The notes beneath the pieces are model-generated. The model was given only the letters and a program-made list of their open reading frames with translations, was not told the origin of the DNA and made no database searches. From Saccoglossus kowalevskii (lineage: Eukaryota > Hemichordata > Enteropneusta > Harrimaniidae), in assembly GCF_000003605.2 (NCBI RefSeq), contig NW_003116951.1, positions 81,212 through 97,856 on the forward strand: a stretch of DNA of 16,645 nucleotides, in the 5' to 3' direction. A program made the translations under genes and the position numbers. Of this stretch, positions 1 through 12,700 are shown one piece after another. Every line of letters starts with the position of its first letter. The stretch's first letter is position 1.

Positions 1-624
1 CTATAGGATTTTCGTTCATTTTTTGCCGATAAAACGACAATTTTTTGGGGGGTCCAGTTTTTAACTGGTGCGGAGCACTCCCACCCAAAATGCGAGTGAG
101 TAACACTCGGCTACCCAAACCTGACAGCCAGGCCAATCAAAAAGCAGCTTGTTTATTGCCGGTTTTTTTCGACGTATTAAATTACGTCTTGTATGTCTTC
201 TACTACACTGCAAATCTTAGGATTTATCAAGCTATACGTATTTGTTTTACTCGAGGGGAGGATTCACAAAATGAACGACTAATACTAAAATGTTTGCACT
301 ATCCAGCAATTGACTTTTAAAGAGTCCATAGAGCCGGGTGGTAGAGCACGGTAGAGTCGTCTTCAGCATTTGCACTCTGGTGATACAGTGTTGTCGGAAA
401 TATGATGTACGAATTGTCGGTGTTGATCGCTCTTGGCGGCGGCGGTGGCGGCGGCGATAGTGGTGTTGGTGGTTGTCGCTGTTGCTGTCACTGTCGTCAG
501 TAAACTAGCTCAGATACAACCCGCCATTTTCCGTGTACCATAAAGTAAGTCATACACGCAGAACACATTCATAGAATTTGATTGAAAATACCCTGAAAAT
601 AAATACGACTATCGTGGCGGGCAG
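1..624. other. 3' flank of the synaptotagmin-like gene
   Basis: No gene is supported here. The stretch may hold part of the 3' UTR if the poly(A) signal at 157-152 is used. It contains the trinucleotide-rich tract near 430-500. A 91-codon open frame on the plus strand (45-320) has no recognisable domain and is judged to be chance. Confidence 0.5.
430..500. repeat. imperfect GGC/GTT/GTC trinucleotide microsatellite
   Basis: A run of GGC triplets passes into GGT, GTT and GTC triplets over about 70 bases. It is non-coding by position, just downstream of the synaptotagmin-like stop, and strongly purine/pyrimidine skewed. Confidence 0.8.
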
Positions 625-630
625 TTTATT
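625..630 (-). terminator. candidate poly(A) signal of the synaptotagmin-like gene
   Basis: AATAAA on the minus strand, about 38 bases after the TAA at 668. That would give a very short 3' UTR. A second AATAAA lies at 157-152 and would allow a UTR of about 0.5 kb. Neither has a clear GT-rich downstream element. Confidence 0.4.
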
Positions 631-667
631 GACGTATATATGCAAATGAGTACGCATTATGAATACA

Positions 668-781
668 TTAAGGTATAAGAGAGTGCCATCTTGCGATTGG
701 TTTACTTGAGACAGTCATTTCATTCCAGTGTGCTAGTTCTTCGCCGTCAGAATCGGGGCCTAGTAGAACGCGGCCAAGAAC
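668..781 (-). CDS. synaptotagmin-like gene, terminal coding exon (end of C2B, WHxL motif)
   Basis: Acceptor TTTATACAG at 790-782 is followed by an open frame of 37 residues and a TAA at 670-668. The frame begins VLGRVLLGP, matching the strand after calcium loop 3 in synaptotagmin C2B domains (usual form VIGxxxxG). It continues with HWNEM and ends RWHSLIP. The HW(x)EM pattern and the C-terminal WHxL motif are hallmarks of synaptotagmin C2B; WHxL is reported to act in vesicle docking. The exon starts in phase 0, as the previous exon's donor requires. It is too short to stand out as an open reading frame and was found by following the domain. The stop directly follows the domain, so the protein has no C-terminal extension. 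Confidence 0.92.
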   Translation of the reverse strand, partial: VLGRVLLGPDSDGEELAHWNEMTVSSKPIARWHSLIP

Positions 782-3700
782 CTGTATAAACAGAAAGAAT
801 TAAAATTGCATGTGCATGTTGTTGTTGTGCCTGTCAGATGCTCCCGTCACGGGATTTTTTCTCTCCGAGTCGAATTTGCTGTAAATGGGACTCTAAATAA
901 CAAGCTTTTAGGAGGTCACGTATTAGTTCCATAAGTTGTTTTTCAATTCAGTAATCATCATTTTCGACATCAAAGAGATTTTTTCTACGAGTTGTATTGA
1001 GAGAAGAATTCTATTCAATATACATATTTATCGTGTAGTAAAAGTCACTAAATTATATTTCGTTCTTTGAATGTTGCAACCACGATAAGATTCATATCAC
1101 CATGCCATAATATGTCTAGACATAGTCAAGTAATATTACCGTAGAAGCAAATTGGGTAAAATAGTCTGATGAACCATAATTATGTTTCGATAACATAGAC
1201 GCATATCATTGAAAGTAACACAAGTTCAATAGACCTCAAAATAATCGCCGATTTTTTGTTGTTGAGAGCGAGAGGGACACGCGACTAAATAATGTTCAAT
1301 TCTCTACCTTGTCACCAATCTGTGACACGGCAGCATTGACTTATCTATGTCCGTATGTGTTAACTTACCCGTGCAATATTACTTTTATCATCTTTGTTAT
1401 ACACCAAGAATTAACAGTACATTGTATTGTGCCACTAGATTGGCTACAACCGCCCTCACGTCTATAATCAGCTAGCGTGCAGGTGAAACTACTAATGAAT
1501 TTATTTAATAGATGTATGAGGTTCCACTGATGAGGCAACTAGGTATTTGGACGCCTTGACAAATGGAACACTTGGCTCCTGCTCACGACAAGATAACGGC
1601 GACCATTTAGATCAAATTGAGTGTTACATAACTATAAGAAATTATGAAGCGTCACTCGAGGGGCAAAAACCAAATAATTCGATCAGTACTATTTATTATT
1701 AATGTTTTCCTTATTTTACATCGCTACTTCTAGCTATGAAACATGGCCACTGTGCAATCGAAACATCGCCCGGTTGAACGAACTACTTCTTACCTTAAAT
1801 TGTAAAAAAAAAAAACAGTTTCTGTTGATGTCAGTACCGAAATCACGGAAAAGAAATAATCAGATCAGTTAAATAATCAGTGATTGGATGAAAGTCAGCT
1901 GATTGCGTAATGACAAATCGTGTTACCCATTAAAATAATAGTTGTTTAATAATAACATTATTATTTTTACAATTTTAAGGTAAAAAAACGAACGGGTCGT
2001 TGAAACGGGCGATGCGTCACTTTTACTAAGGCTGCCGAGTCTCATAACTCTGGTACTTATTGATAGAACTACCGATGAAAAATCGGAAAAAAATAATATA
2101 ATAACGGTACTTATCGATTTATTTGAATGTTCAACCCCTGAGCGCCTGTGGTGCGAACGTGTCTGACCTACCTCGTTTTGACCGATTCTGTTTTCGTGCA
2201 TTATATGGAATTCTAGATACAGATGTTTGAGAAATTCTTGTCCTACACTAAAGACCATTGCTTCATTGAACACGGGATTTACAGTATGGTGTTTAGTGGA
2301 AGTTTTTTTCTTTTTCAATCGTTTTCCGGCGTAGAATATCGATACTTTAACGTAGGGGTCTGTTGAAAAAAAAATATACAGAATTTACTGGAATTTGAAA
2401 AAAAAAAAAAAAAAATCTTATGATGCAGGTAACGGTATTTTGGAATATGTGAACAATATGAGTAAATCTGGTATTAAATTCTGTGGACCACCCATAGGGC
2501 TCTATGTTTCGTATAATTTATCATTGGAAATATTATCCAATAACATTCTCAAATTTAATTAAGAAGAACCTTTTAAAATACAGTAAAGTTGCCTCGAGTG
2601 ATTACAACAATAACAATTATGTTTAATTTGGTGATTAAACACAATGATTTTGTCGAGTGCAGATTAGATTCAGCGTTCCAATATTTCTAGGTGTGTTGTC
2701 ATACCAACAGATTTTATCATTCCTCTTGGTGATCACAATAATCAGTGGGAGGGGCCATGTATACTATACAAAGCGAGAATTCAACTTTTAGGATATGTGT
2801 CATTGGTGAATATACTTTCGAAAGCGCTAGTTCAAAGTGTCGTCACTTTCATTTATTTTTAAATATATATTTATTTCACAATAATGCAACAATAAACAGT
2901 AACATCCACTAGAACTGATTTCTGGCAAAAACTCAAATATCTTTTAATAATCAACTTTCCTATTTCAGTTGCCGATTTATGGGGACTCGTGTCCCCTAAA
3001 ATCGTCATTACAAATATATCCCACAATACAATGCGGCAATAAAATCGGTGTAAACGTGCGCCCCTAACTGAACAATCTACATCTACCCCTGTTCTTTATT
3101 CTCAGAGTCGTTTGACGTGACGAAAATAAACTCGAGAACGTCCCTTAGTGTATCAAATTGTTTCTCCGACTCGAAGCACAAACATAATTATGTAGTACAT
3201 CAGTCTCATTTGTTGATACGGTCATGACCATTTCGGTAATTGGATGAGATTTGTTATATGATTCGGAGAATTTTTAATATCTGAATGATTTAATTGCACA
3301 ACTGGGCAGTAAAAGTAAACCCTGAAAAACAATATTTGGTGACTTCCACGTCTCGCTAGCTGAAATTCGGTACAGGAATGGGAATGTTCTAGGAACACAG
3401 GGCTACCCGGATACTGATTGTGAAATATACACGATTAAATGGACCATTAGCTGAGATCTGTTACATAATCCGTATATCAAGACACGAGATTGATCATGTT
3501 GTGTTGTGTTCAGAGCAAAAGGATAATTACGAAAATTAAAAAAAAAAGTCATGTTACCATGAATTCTATGCTTCCATCGGAAATCAATCAGTTAAGAGCG
3601 GAAACCCCGCTTTATGTTGCCCGGCAACATCAGAGAAGACAGTAGGATGGCTACTCACCTGACGTCATCTTTCTGTCGTCCACGGCGCGGAGGTTTCTGG

Positions 3701-6700
3701 CCTTTAACGCAACCACAGTCAGCCGTTCTGCGCTCGGTAGGTATGCTAATGAGAACATGAGGTCTCCGACAAAGGGCCCTTTAGTGCGCTGAAAAAGAAA
3801 AAAGAAATATTCACCATCCATTTGTCACGACTCGTGGGTGTGCGAACTGGTAACCATGGAAACACAAAATGAGCTGAGCTCGGATAATGATAATTATCCG
3901 GGGGATTCAAGAAGATGTGCAGAGTCTATAAACTAATGGAACCAGGGGACATTTGGAGGAAAATTGGCGGCTCCAAGTGTTTTGCACTTAACGCAACTGT
4001 CGCTTGACCTTCAACTAACAATAAGCATCAAACATCATTTGGTGGTAGTTCATCACGTGACTATGGAATAATTGTCCTATCGCACACTAACGTTGCACAG
4101 TGTTCAGTGAAGCATATTATAAAGGTTATCCAACTATCAAAGTAACGGGCAATAATTGTCCTATCGCACACTAACATTGCACAGTGTTTAGTGAAGCCTA
4201 TTATAAAGGTTATCCAACTATCGGGCAATAATGTTATTTCTTAAGTTGTTGGGAAGGAAATTGCTCTTCCCGTCTTCCCAATTTAAAACCTAGTTGATAC
4301 AATCTGTAAATTGTGTGTGGATTTGTCCAACAGCACCACTACTTGACGCTGTGATGTAAGTGTGGCCCGGCGAATGTATTGCTAATATTAAAATAATCGA
4401 TCATAATAAGAAAGTTTTAGCTGGCTGCTGTTTTATATACATTTTGTCATAAGTGATCGATATTTACGATTTATGATGTTTTACCATTCGGCGTATTGTC
4501 ATCAGATCGATAATTATTTTGCCTTATCGCTTGAAGTATTGTCAATAAAGTGACACTGTGTGTGTGTTGGGGGGGGGGGTCGGACGGCCCAAATATGTAT
4601 TGCCTACGTAGTGTGGTTGAATGCTACGACGGTCCAGACTATGCTAGACAAAGAGTTGCGGAAATGTACTACGAATACAAAAGACAACTCCAAAATTTGC
4701 ATCTTTAATTGCAGAAATGTGGTTCCTTTCTATCAGTGCTAAATAGGAAATGTAGTCTTCTTCCCACTGAAAAATATCCTTATACTGGGCGCCGACAGTT
4801 TCCGATTCGGATATCCCACTATCCCCTGTTTTTGTATCACGTTTCGTCCTTCCTCGAATGAGTTGTCATAAAAATGAGTTCCGTTCCTCGTATTTTGTAT
4901 CATAGCGACTGAATGTGAATCTACCCTACTTTTCAGATCACTGAATTGAATATTTTGGAGAATAAATATACTTATTCTTGAATAAATGATCGTGAAGGAA
5001 TGACATTTTAAAAGTAAACACATTTAAGAATTAATGATCTCATTTGCAATTTTTCATGAGTGATCAAATCGACGAAGTGTCACATGAGCGTCCATTAATG
5101 ACAGTGCACAGTACCACTAAATGAGGTGACCCATAACAGTGAACCCTTTTTGTTGTCAACGTAAACTGGGCAAGCGCCATCAAACCGTCGTAGTCGTCGT
5201 ACGGCGTCGCGTTCGATATGGGTCACATGCGTCGTATACAACGTTTACATAGAATAAGATAACACATTTTGAAGGCAAGAAGTTACTTCACTGAGCTAGT
5301 AGAATAGTCGAAGCCGTACAACACTATAAATAACCCAGAGTTCTCTATGATGTGTACCAGTGGACATTGATTTATCTCAAATTGTTTACACGCTTACTTT
5401 TTTTAACCCTATTTAACCCAATTTAATTCCGTAATTGTTTTTCAAGATGTCAAAATATAATTACCAACATAAGTACTCGCCCTCATCACCCGACAGCTAA
5501 TTTCACATTTCTTTGTTTCATCAATTTAAAGCTGAAGGGTCGTCATCTGCGCACGCGCAGGAATTGAATCCCAAGCGACGATAACAACACACGCTAAAAA
5601 CGCAAAGGCTCGTGGATAGACGCTTGTTTGTAAACAATGACACGCTATGGCCATCTGACGCATGCGCAGGTGACGACTACCCCGCTTAAACTGCATTCCA
5701 AGGCCAGAGTAAAAATAAAGTAATACCTTATGACGTCATCTCGATTCGTCGTCTTAGTACCGGGCTCGTTATTCCGAGTATAAAACTGTCACGGTCCATT
5801 GAAGGACATCGAGCGACAACTTACTCAGAATAGACGTTAAATTGAATCTCGAGTGACGTCACATGAATGATCTGGGGTAAAGAACGACTATAAGACCATT
5901 CGAAATTATGAGAAATGGATAAAAGAGTATCCCTTTTCTTATCTGTACATTTTTTATTTTTCTTGAATGCGGCAACATCTTTCCCTTCCACACCTGCATG
6001 CAATTTGTTTAAGCAAATCTTTCAGCCAATCCTCCATGATTTGAAATGGTTGGCCCCTTATAATTGCTGGGTTATGGGCGGTGTAACCTTTTGGAAAGGT
6101 TACATAGACTAATTACAATAAAACTCAGTTTCAACCTAAACAGACCAAGACAAAAACCAAAATAACGACGCACAGCGACAAGTGTGCGCATGCGCATATC
6201 AATCCTTTATGAAATATTATGCGTGGTACTTCGTTTCGATTATTGATGATTTCCGTGGACGGCATTTATATAAAAAAAGAGAATAAATGACCCCCCAAAA
6301 AAGTATGTACGTTGATGCTAATTACCATGAAAATGATCAGCCATACATACGTATATCATGCCCTTAAGAAAGGGGAAAGCTTTTAACTCAGGAGCCAATC
6401 ATTTGAAATTGTGGGGGTGGTAGAAATGTTGATCAGTGAATATTTTTTTTTGTACATTTTCATTTTTATTTTTCAATATTTGAAGTATTCCATGGTTTAA
6501 ATGTACGCGTTAATTCTCAGTGATTTTCAGCGCTTCCGAAAGTTGGCAACAGTTTTGACTTCCCAATTTATTTCTCCGAAACTTTACCAAAGCTTTTGAA
6601 TGGTGTTTCAATCTGCGTTGATTCTCAAAGAAGTAAAACAGTTAACCGTTGATTCATAACTAGTTACGAGAACACGGAGTCCGCAGGGCCAGATGAACAT

Positions 6701-9700
6701 AGAAGATCTTCCTACTCAAGCAGAATCAATCCACTGGCTGCAATCCTAGCAGTAGGAGAAGAGGAACAGTAAATATACACGCGCGGGACGGAGATTCGGA
6801 ATGGAGTCTTTTACTGCGCATTTATTATATATGGCGGTAATGGCAAACGTGTGTGCACGTTTGTTTCTCGGTAACCCGACTTTCGCTATTTATATACCCA
6901 CATAATATTTTATTTCATTAAAAGAACACTAAAAACAAAGAGTTTGTATGCAAGTGATTTTGTGATTCTTCTTTTTTTTCTCTTCTAGAAGGCCAACCAA
7001 TTGCTTGATAGAATATTCATTCATTTGCTTTGGCCATTTCCAACCCAACTTAGCTTTCTTTTCATTGGCTGCATTATCCTAACTTTGAAGTCTATCTAGA
7101 TATGTTATGCACGAATTGTCTAAGAAAGTTATTTTAAGCCAATCTAGACCACCTAAGCTAGCAATGCTGTGCAAAGCAACATTTGTTACCCGATTTACCT
7201 CACACTACTGCTATAACTTAAAGCGGGAGAGTCGTCACCTGCGCATGCGTCAGATGGTCATAGCGTGTCATTGTTTACAAACAAGCGTCTACCAATGAGC
7301 CTTTGCGTTTTTAGTGCGTGTTGTTATCGTCGGTTGGGACTCAATTCCAACGCGTGCACAGGTGACGTCCCTCCCGCTTTAATATTGCCATAATAACATT
7401 ATGCCAAAAAAACATATTCAAACTGGTTAAAAAGATGGCGATTTACTGTATGCTACAGTTTTCATGTATTGAAATGCAAATGAGTGCAGATTGAAGTTAT
7501 TTGGAAAATATGTATGTGTATATAATATAACACATAATATGCATTAGGGATCTGTTTGGGATAAATCTATGTCAAATATCTGGTTTTGAAAAGGGACGTG
7601 TCGTCACTAAGTCTGTTTCCTTGTTTCCATATAAAGACCCAGATTTCAGGCATTCATATCGTTTTTTACTCTAACAACTTGCAATATCCATGTCTGACAA
7701 GAGCAAGGTAAGGAGGGGTTAAGGCCAGGGATTGTAGCGGTGTTACACCAGGGACAAAAACAGATTCGTGGATGGTATACACGAGGTGTATCTTACATAT
7801 GTAATACAATCACCACAAGATAGTGTGAGTTTGTAGATCTAAAGCGGGAGGGTCGTCACCTGCGCACGCGCGAGAATTGAGTCCCAAGCGACTTTAACAA
7901 CACACGCTAAACGCAAAGGCTCATGGGTAGACGCTTGTTTGTGAACATTGTTACGCTATGTCCATCTGACGCATACGCAGGTGAAGACTCCCCCGCTTTA
8001 AGTACTCGGTTTTGGTCGGACTAGCGTACTTGCTCATCACATGGACGAAATGAAACGAAGGGAATGATACACGTCATATGATTGGCTAGACGCTTTCCGT
8101 TCACATTCTTTGATTGGCTGAACGAAAGCGACAAAATGTTTGCATACTCATTTTTCTGATTTTCTGATTATAAACCCAACTCTGGTTTATAATAACCACA
8201 CTGAAAATTATCAACACCTGCATGTGGCTTTGAATGGGTGAAATAATGAAATATGCAAATTAGCTGCCAGGGCGAGTACTGATGTTGGTGTTTATATTTC
8301 ACAAAGACAGCATTTTTAGCACCTCTATTAATTGTTTTTCGTCAGACTTTAGGGTACATTTGACATTATGATCACACATTGCAAAACGTAGTCTTGAAAA
8401 ACTAAAATGGTACTCCAATAAAAGTACAAAACGGAGAATTCTGGGTAAGTTATAGTGCTGTGTAAGCCATTCCCTAATTGATCACATGCTTAACTTGTTT
8501 TGGCTGATCAGAAGAACAGTGGTTCGAGTCCCTGACCTTGGTAATAGAAACAAATATATAGTAATTTGCCCGATCTCGCAAGTTCACAATGAGAGACCAA
8601 CTACGGTCGTTGACTGCCTGAATAAACAGTGAACGGTATGGTATTGAATAGCAGAAATTTGAGCATTGGATGAATAGTGTGTCAGGGGATCGAAATTGAT
8701 TAAAAAAAATGGATTACCTCGCCCATCACTTGTAATTCGCTTCCTAAACCACCTTTTTGGGAACACGATTCTGTGTTAATTTTTTTTTTAGTTTTAATCA
8801 ATGTTATGATGGAGAATGATATCCATAGTCGCCATACGCGTCAATAATTCAAAAGTAGGCATGGACAATCTAAGCTTTTTTTGTGTGAAATATAGCGAGG
8901 GAGAGCCACGAATCATACTCACCACTTCGTGTCTTTCTTCAACGTGTCTGATTTCCTTCCACATTTCCAATTTTTCAGTTAAGTCGATATTAGTTAAGGG
9001 CAGTATGACCAAACCTACACATTCGTCGCGGGAATATTGGTCGAAATCGTACAGTTCAATTCTCACAGTCTGCATGTGAAGTTCGTGCTCGGGAACTTCG
9101 AAAACGAAACTTTCTTTGAACTCAGGGTCGAGCGTTTTCCGGTGCACCCGACTCTGCATCGTTTTCGTCACGCACGGTAACACCGCTATTTTGCAGTAAG
9201 GGTCCGATGTTCCGCTGAAATCACGCGGTTGCAATTCACGCGCCTCAATCAGGCGCACTGTCAGTAAATTCATCTCCTGATTGTATTTCAGTGAAAAATT
9301 CATCATGCCGATTCCCCCGTGAGAACCCGAAGATTCTGTCGAGGCTTGGCGACTTTGTGGGCCCTGTAACATGAATATTGAGAAAGCAATTACATAGACG
9401 TAGCAGTTTCTCTAAATGTGTTCTCATTTAGCATTCCGAGGAGGTATGGTTGTGAAACAGGCTCTAGTTTGAAATCGAGACTGGTTACTTTGTGATATGT
9501 AAATGTTCCTTCCACGACAACAACTCTCAAAACTACCATTCCTCCTTAAAATAATTAAAAAATATAGTAAAATGAGAAAACAGACTGAACCTACCGACGC
9601 GGAGTACATTTTGGAGGATGGGTCTATCTCTCTCAGGTCCAGACTGGCAGTCATTGATTTTCTCCTACTTTGTCGGGGGCTTAGAGTCGGCTGTGGTTGC

Positions 9701-12700
9701 TCTACGGTGAAGCTGTTCACACTCACTGGAGTAGTGGGAGCTAAATATACAAAACAAACAAACAAACAAGTACGTCAGTACCTGCCTATCTTTTTAAAAT
9801 TTATCAGGAAGGATTTCTGCTTGCACTGAACGTCCATGAAATACATAAAGTTTTTTAATTAAACAGTAGTCACTGATATGATAAACATTTCCAACCAAAC
9901 TAACGAGAATTCAAAATGCCTGTTTCGCTGGTTCCCGGCGTTCCTTTCGAGTTGTGGCTTGGTGCGCCATGACACTTGAGGCGGGAAACAGCCAACATGC
10001 CTGTAGGAACAACTAAAACAGAACGCCCTCTAGAAACAGTTCATATCTGTACTGATTTTATCGTTTCCACACGTTCGTTTGTTTATCATATCGCATTACC
10101 TGTAGTTTACTTGTATTTGAATCTATTAGACGGAGTTTCTTAAATCTTCTTAAAGCGTCACGCACGCGCGGGAATTGAGTCGCCAGCGACGATATCCTCG
10201 GGGGCGGACATCCGGGCATTTTCACCGCCTGGCAACCTGCGGCGGTGAAAACAAAGGCCCAAAACTCGCAGAAAACGGTACTTTGGGATGATTGTTGAGA
10301 CTCCTCTGAACAGTGTAACAAGATTAGCCCTACGTGTGTAACATATATAAATTTGGCTGTTCGGGATTACTTCAAAGTTGAGTTTGTATTGTTTTCTCGA
10401 ATTTTCACCGGCTCGACCGGCGTTCCACAGCAGCGCGCACAGAGCCCATAGAAATGCATGTACAGCAGTGCGCGTCTTAGCAACGTAGAACGTCTGTGGC
10501 GTAGTTCCGCCCCCGAGGATTAACACACGCTAAAAACGCAAAGGCTCATGGGTAGACGTTTGTATGTAAACAATGACACGCTATGGCTATCTTACGCATG
10601 CGCAGGTGACGAATCCCCCGCTTTAAGTGTATTTAATTCGGCGAAGAATTCTGTTTGGCATTTAAAATTCCTTAAGTGTGAAAAACAGGATAAATTTTGC
10701 TTTGTTCTAATAGTTGTTTGTAGCTTTGGCATAACATCGTCACTGAACCACGCTATTAATTATGTCAATTTGTACATCCGCCTTGACACATCATTCAACA
10801 TTTTGAGCCAAGAATGAAGCAACCTTTATTTTAGATTATGTGTTAACAAACCTTGAATTACAAGGCTGTGACCTGGGTGTTACAGTGTTTAAGCTCAGCA
10901 ACATGCTCAGTGGTGTACTTGAATTTCTCCCCCATAATGCATCCTGCATGCGCACAAGAGAAAAACTTGAAATTATATCCCATGACGCATGTCACATGCT
11001 CAGTAACATGCTCCGTAGTGCTCAACTTGAATTTCTGTCCCACAATGCATTGTATATACAACATGTTCGGTACCATACATTACTCGGTAATGAAACTTGA
11101 ATTCGGCTCTTTTGGTTCTTAAAATAAAATGTAGGTATTTTTTTCAAGGCTGAGCTATTTTTGAGAAACATTTTCGCTGTAAACGAAACCCCGCGTACAT
11201 ACCCCCCCCCCCTGGTTAGACGAACGATAACCCCTGTTATCAAATTCATTTTACTGCCATACGAGTGACCTTTTATAAGTAATATCGATTTCGTGGAAAT
11301 AAACATCATAACTCATCTCTCGATGCCTACGTGGAAAACATTTGAAAAATAAATAAACATACACGGCGGGCTTCTAAGCCAGGCACTATGTTTTGAGATA
11401 ATGACCTAAAAGTAGAACCACGTTGTCGTTAAAAGTTAATTCAATACATTACCAATTGGTTGTACAACCCGAAACGCATAGCGCATAATTAGTAGTACAT
11501 TTATTCGTCCTATGTGTGGGTAAAAAAAAACACGCAATAAAAACCATTTTGAATTCAACTGTCCCTAGCCTAACAGTTTTATTTTAATTGTCTGACGACA
11601 ATTACCTATACCCCATAAATCAGATAATAGTTTTGTTATCGCACTTTCCAGCTATCGATAATTGTGACTTTCATTTTTCATAATATTGACATTTTTATTG
11701 GTCTGAACAGATCCCCAAATAAACAATCCTGTCTAATCCTCGGGCGGAGCTACGTCACAAGACGTTCTACGTTGCTAAGACGCGCACCACTGTACCATGC
11801 ATTTCTATGGGTTCTGTGCGCGCTGCTGTGAAACGCCGGTGGAGCCGGTGAAAATTCGAGAAAACAACACAAACTCAACTTTGAAGTAATCCTGAACAAC
11901 CGAATTTATATATGTTACACATGTAGGGCTAATCTTGTTACACTGTTCAAGGGAGTCTCAACAACCATCGCAAAGTACCGAGAATTTTCGGCCTTTGTTT
12001 TCACCGTGATGGTTGCCAGGCGGTGAAAATGCCCGAATGTTCGCCCGGAGAATACTTTATGATGCGCCCTCTAATGACGGAACTCCGCATATGGATTACG
12101 TATTACGAATGATGAAAAAAAAAATGTCATTCAACGCGACTACAGTGTGCGGCAGTTTTGTTGTAAGTCATCTAGGATGTAGAAAAAATATCTCAAAAAC
12201 CAGAATTTGCCAAAGTACTGAATAAATTATTATTATTTTCATCCATGTACCGCTACGGGTCAAAACGATTAGCGACTGGCCTTGGAGAACGCCAGTAATG
12301 GGAAAGGTGTATTTACCGGAGCTAATTTGTATCAATCATAAGTTGATTAGTTACCATGTATCATTAAATTATTATTCCGTTTTGGCAGATATTACCGTTC
12401 AATACGAGGTTGACCTTCTTAAACTGTTTTGTTAGCTAGATTTGTTTGAAGCATGGCGATGCTCTAAATTTGTTGTTTGCTTCATGTTCGAATTTTTTTT
12501 TCGTATATAAATATAGTTTCATAGTTTAGATAAACGTGAAATGATAACCATGTGGATGTTTTAAATCACTATAAAAATGGCTACCAGTATCCCATATTAT
12601 ATATATAGCATAAAATTAAATTCCAGTCGATCATACTAGATCAGTATAAACATAGTCATCAGTCAATCGTACAGCTCAAAATCAGTGGACGGCATTAGAT

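Larger units (their letters stand above)
3789..8922 (-). other. 5.1 kb intron between C2A and C2B
   Basis: GTGAGT donor at 8922 and TTCAG acceptor at 3789, phase 0. It holds the 84-bp tandem duplication at 4067-4226, three family A MITEs (5530-5685, 7222-7378, 7843-7997), a G-run near 4569-4579, small perfect hairpins at 6083-6103 and 8168-8192, and promoter-like motifs near 5.73-5.86 kb and 7.63-7.71 kb. The remainder shows nothing recognisable. Confidence 0.85.

Noticed and set aside
45-320. 91-codon plus-strand open frame
   Set aside because: No domain or compositional bias typical of protein, no splice or promoter support, and it lies in the 3' flank of the minus-strand gene.
331-350. 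tRNA A-box-like sequence (GAGCCGGGTGGTAGAGC)
   Set aside because: No B-box follows at a suitable distance and no cloverleaf can be folded.
8091-8260. Histone-like promoter (two ATTGGCT motifs and an ATGCAAAT octamer)
   Set aside because: No histone reading frame or histone 3' hairpin lies nearby, and ATGCAAAT also occurs at several unrelated places in the window.
8816-9079. 87-codon plus-strand open frame
   Set aside because: It is antisense to the C2A exon, whose homology is clear.
9364-9372. ATG TTA CAG as the start of the C2A reading frame
   Set aside because: The bases form the splice acceptor (TTACAG), and the upstream linker exon joins in phase 0 at 9363.
9503-9829. 108-codon plus-strand open frame
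   Set aside because: It is antisense to the linker exon at 9595-9740 and its intron borders, and has no protein-like features of its own.
10058-10526. 87- and 122-codon minus-strand open frames
   Set aside because: They run through the nested MITE B and the split MITE A. The matching copy at 11736-12053 does not preserve the frames, so they are not coding.
12013-12225. 70-codon plus-strand open frame
   Set aside because: It begins in the decayed end of MITE B copy 2 and runs into unrelated intron sequence. No recognisable protein.
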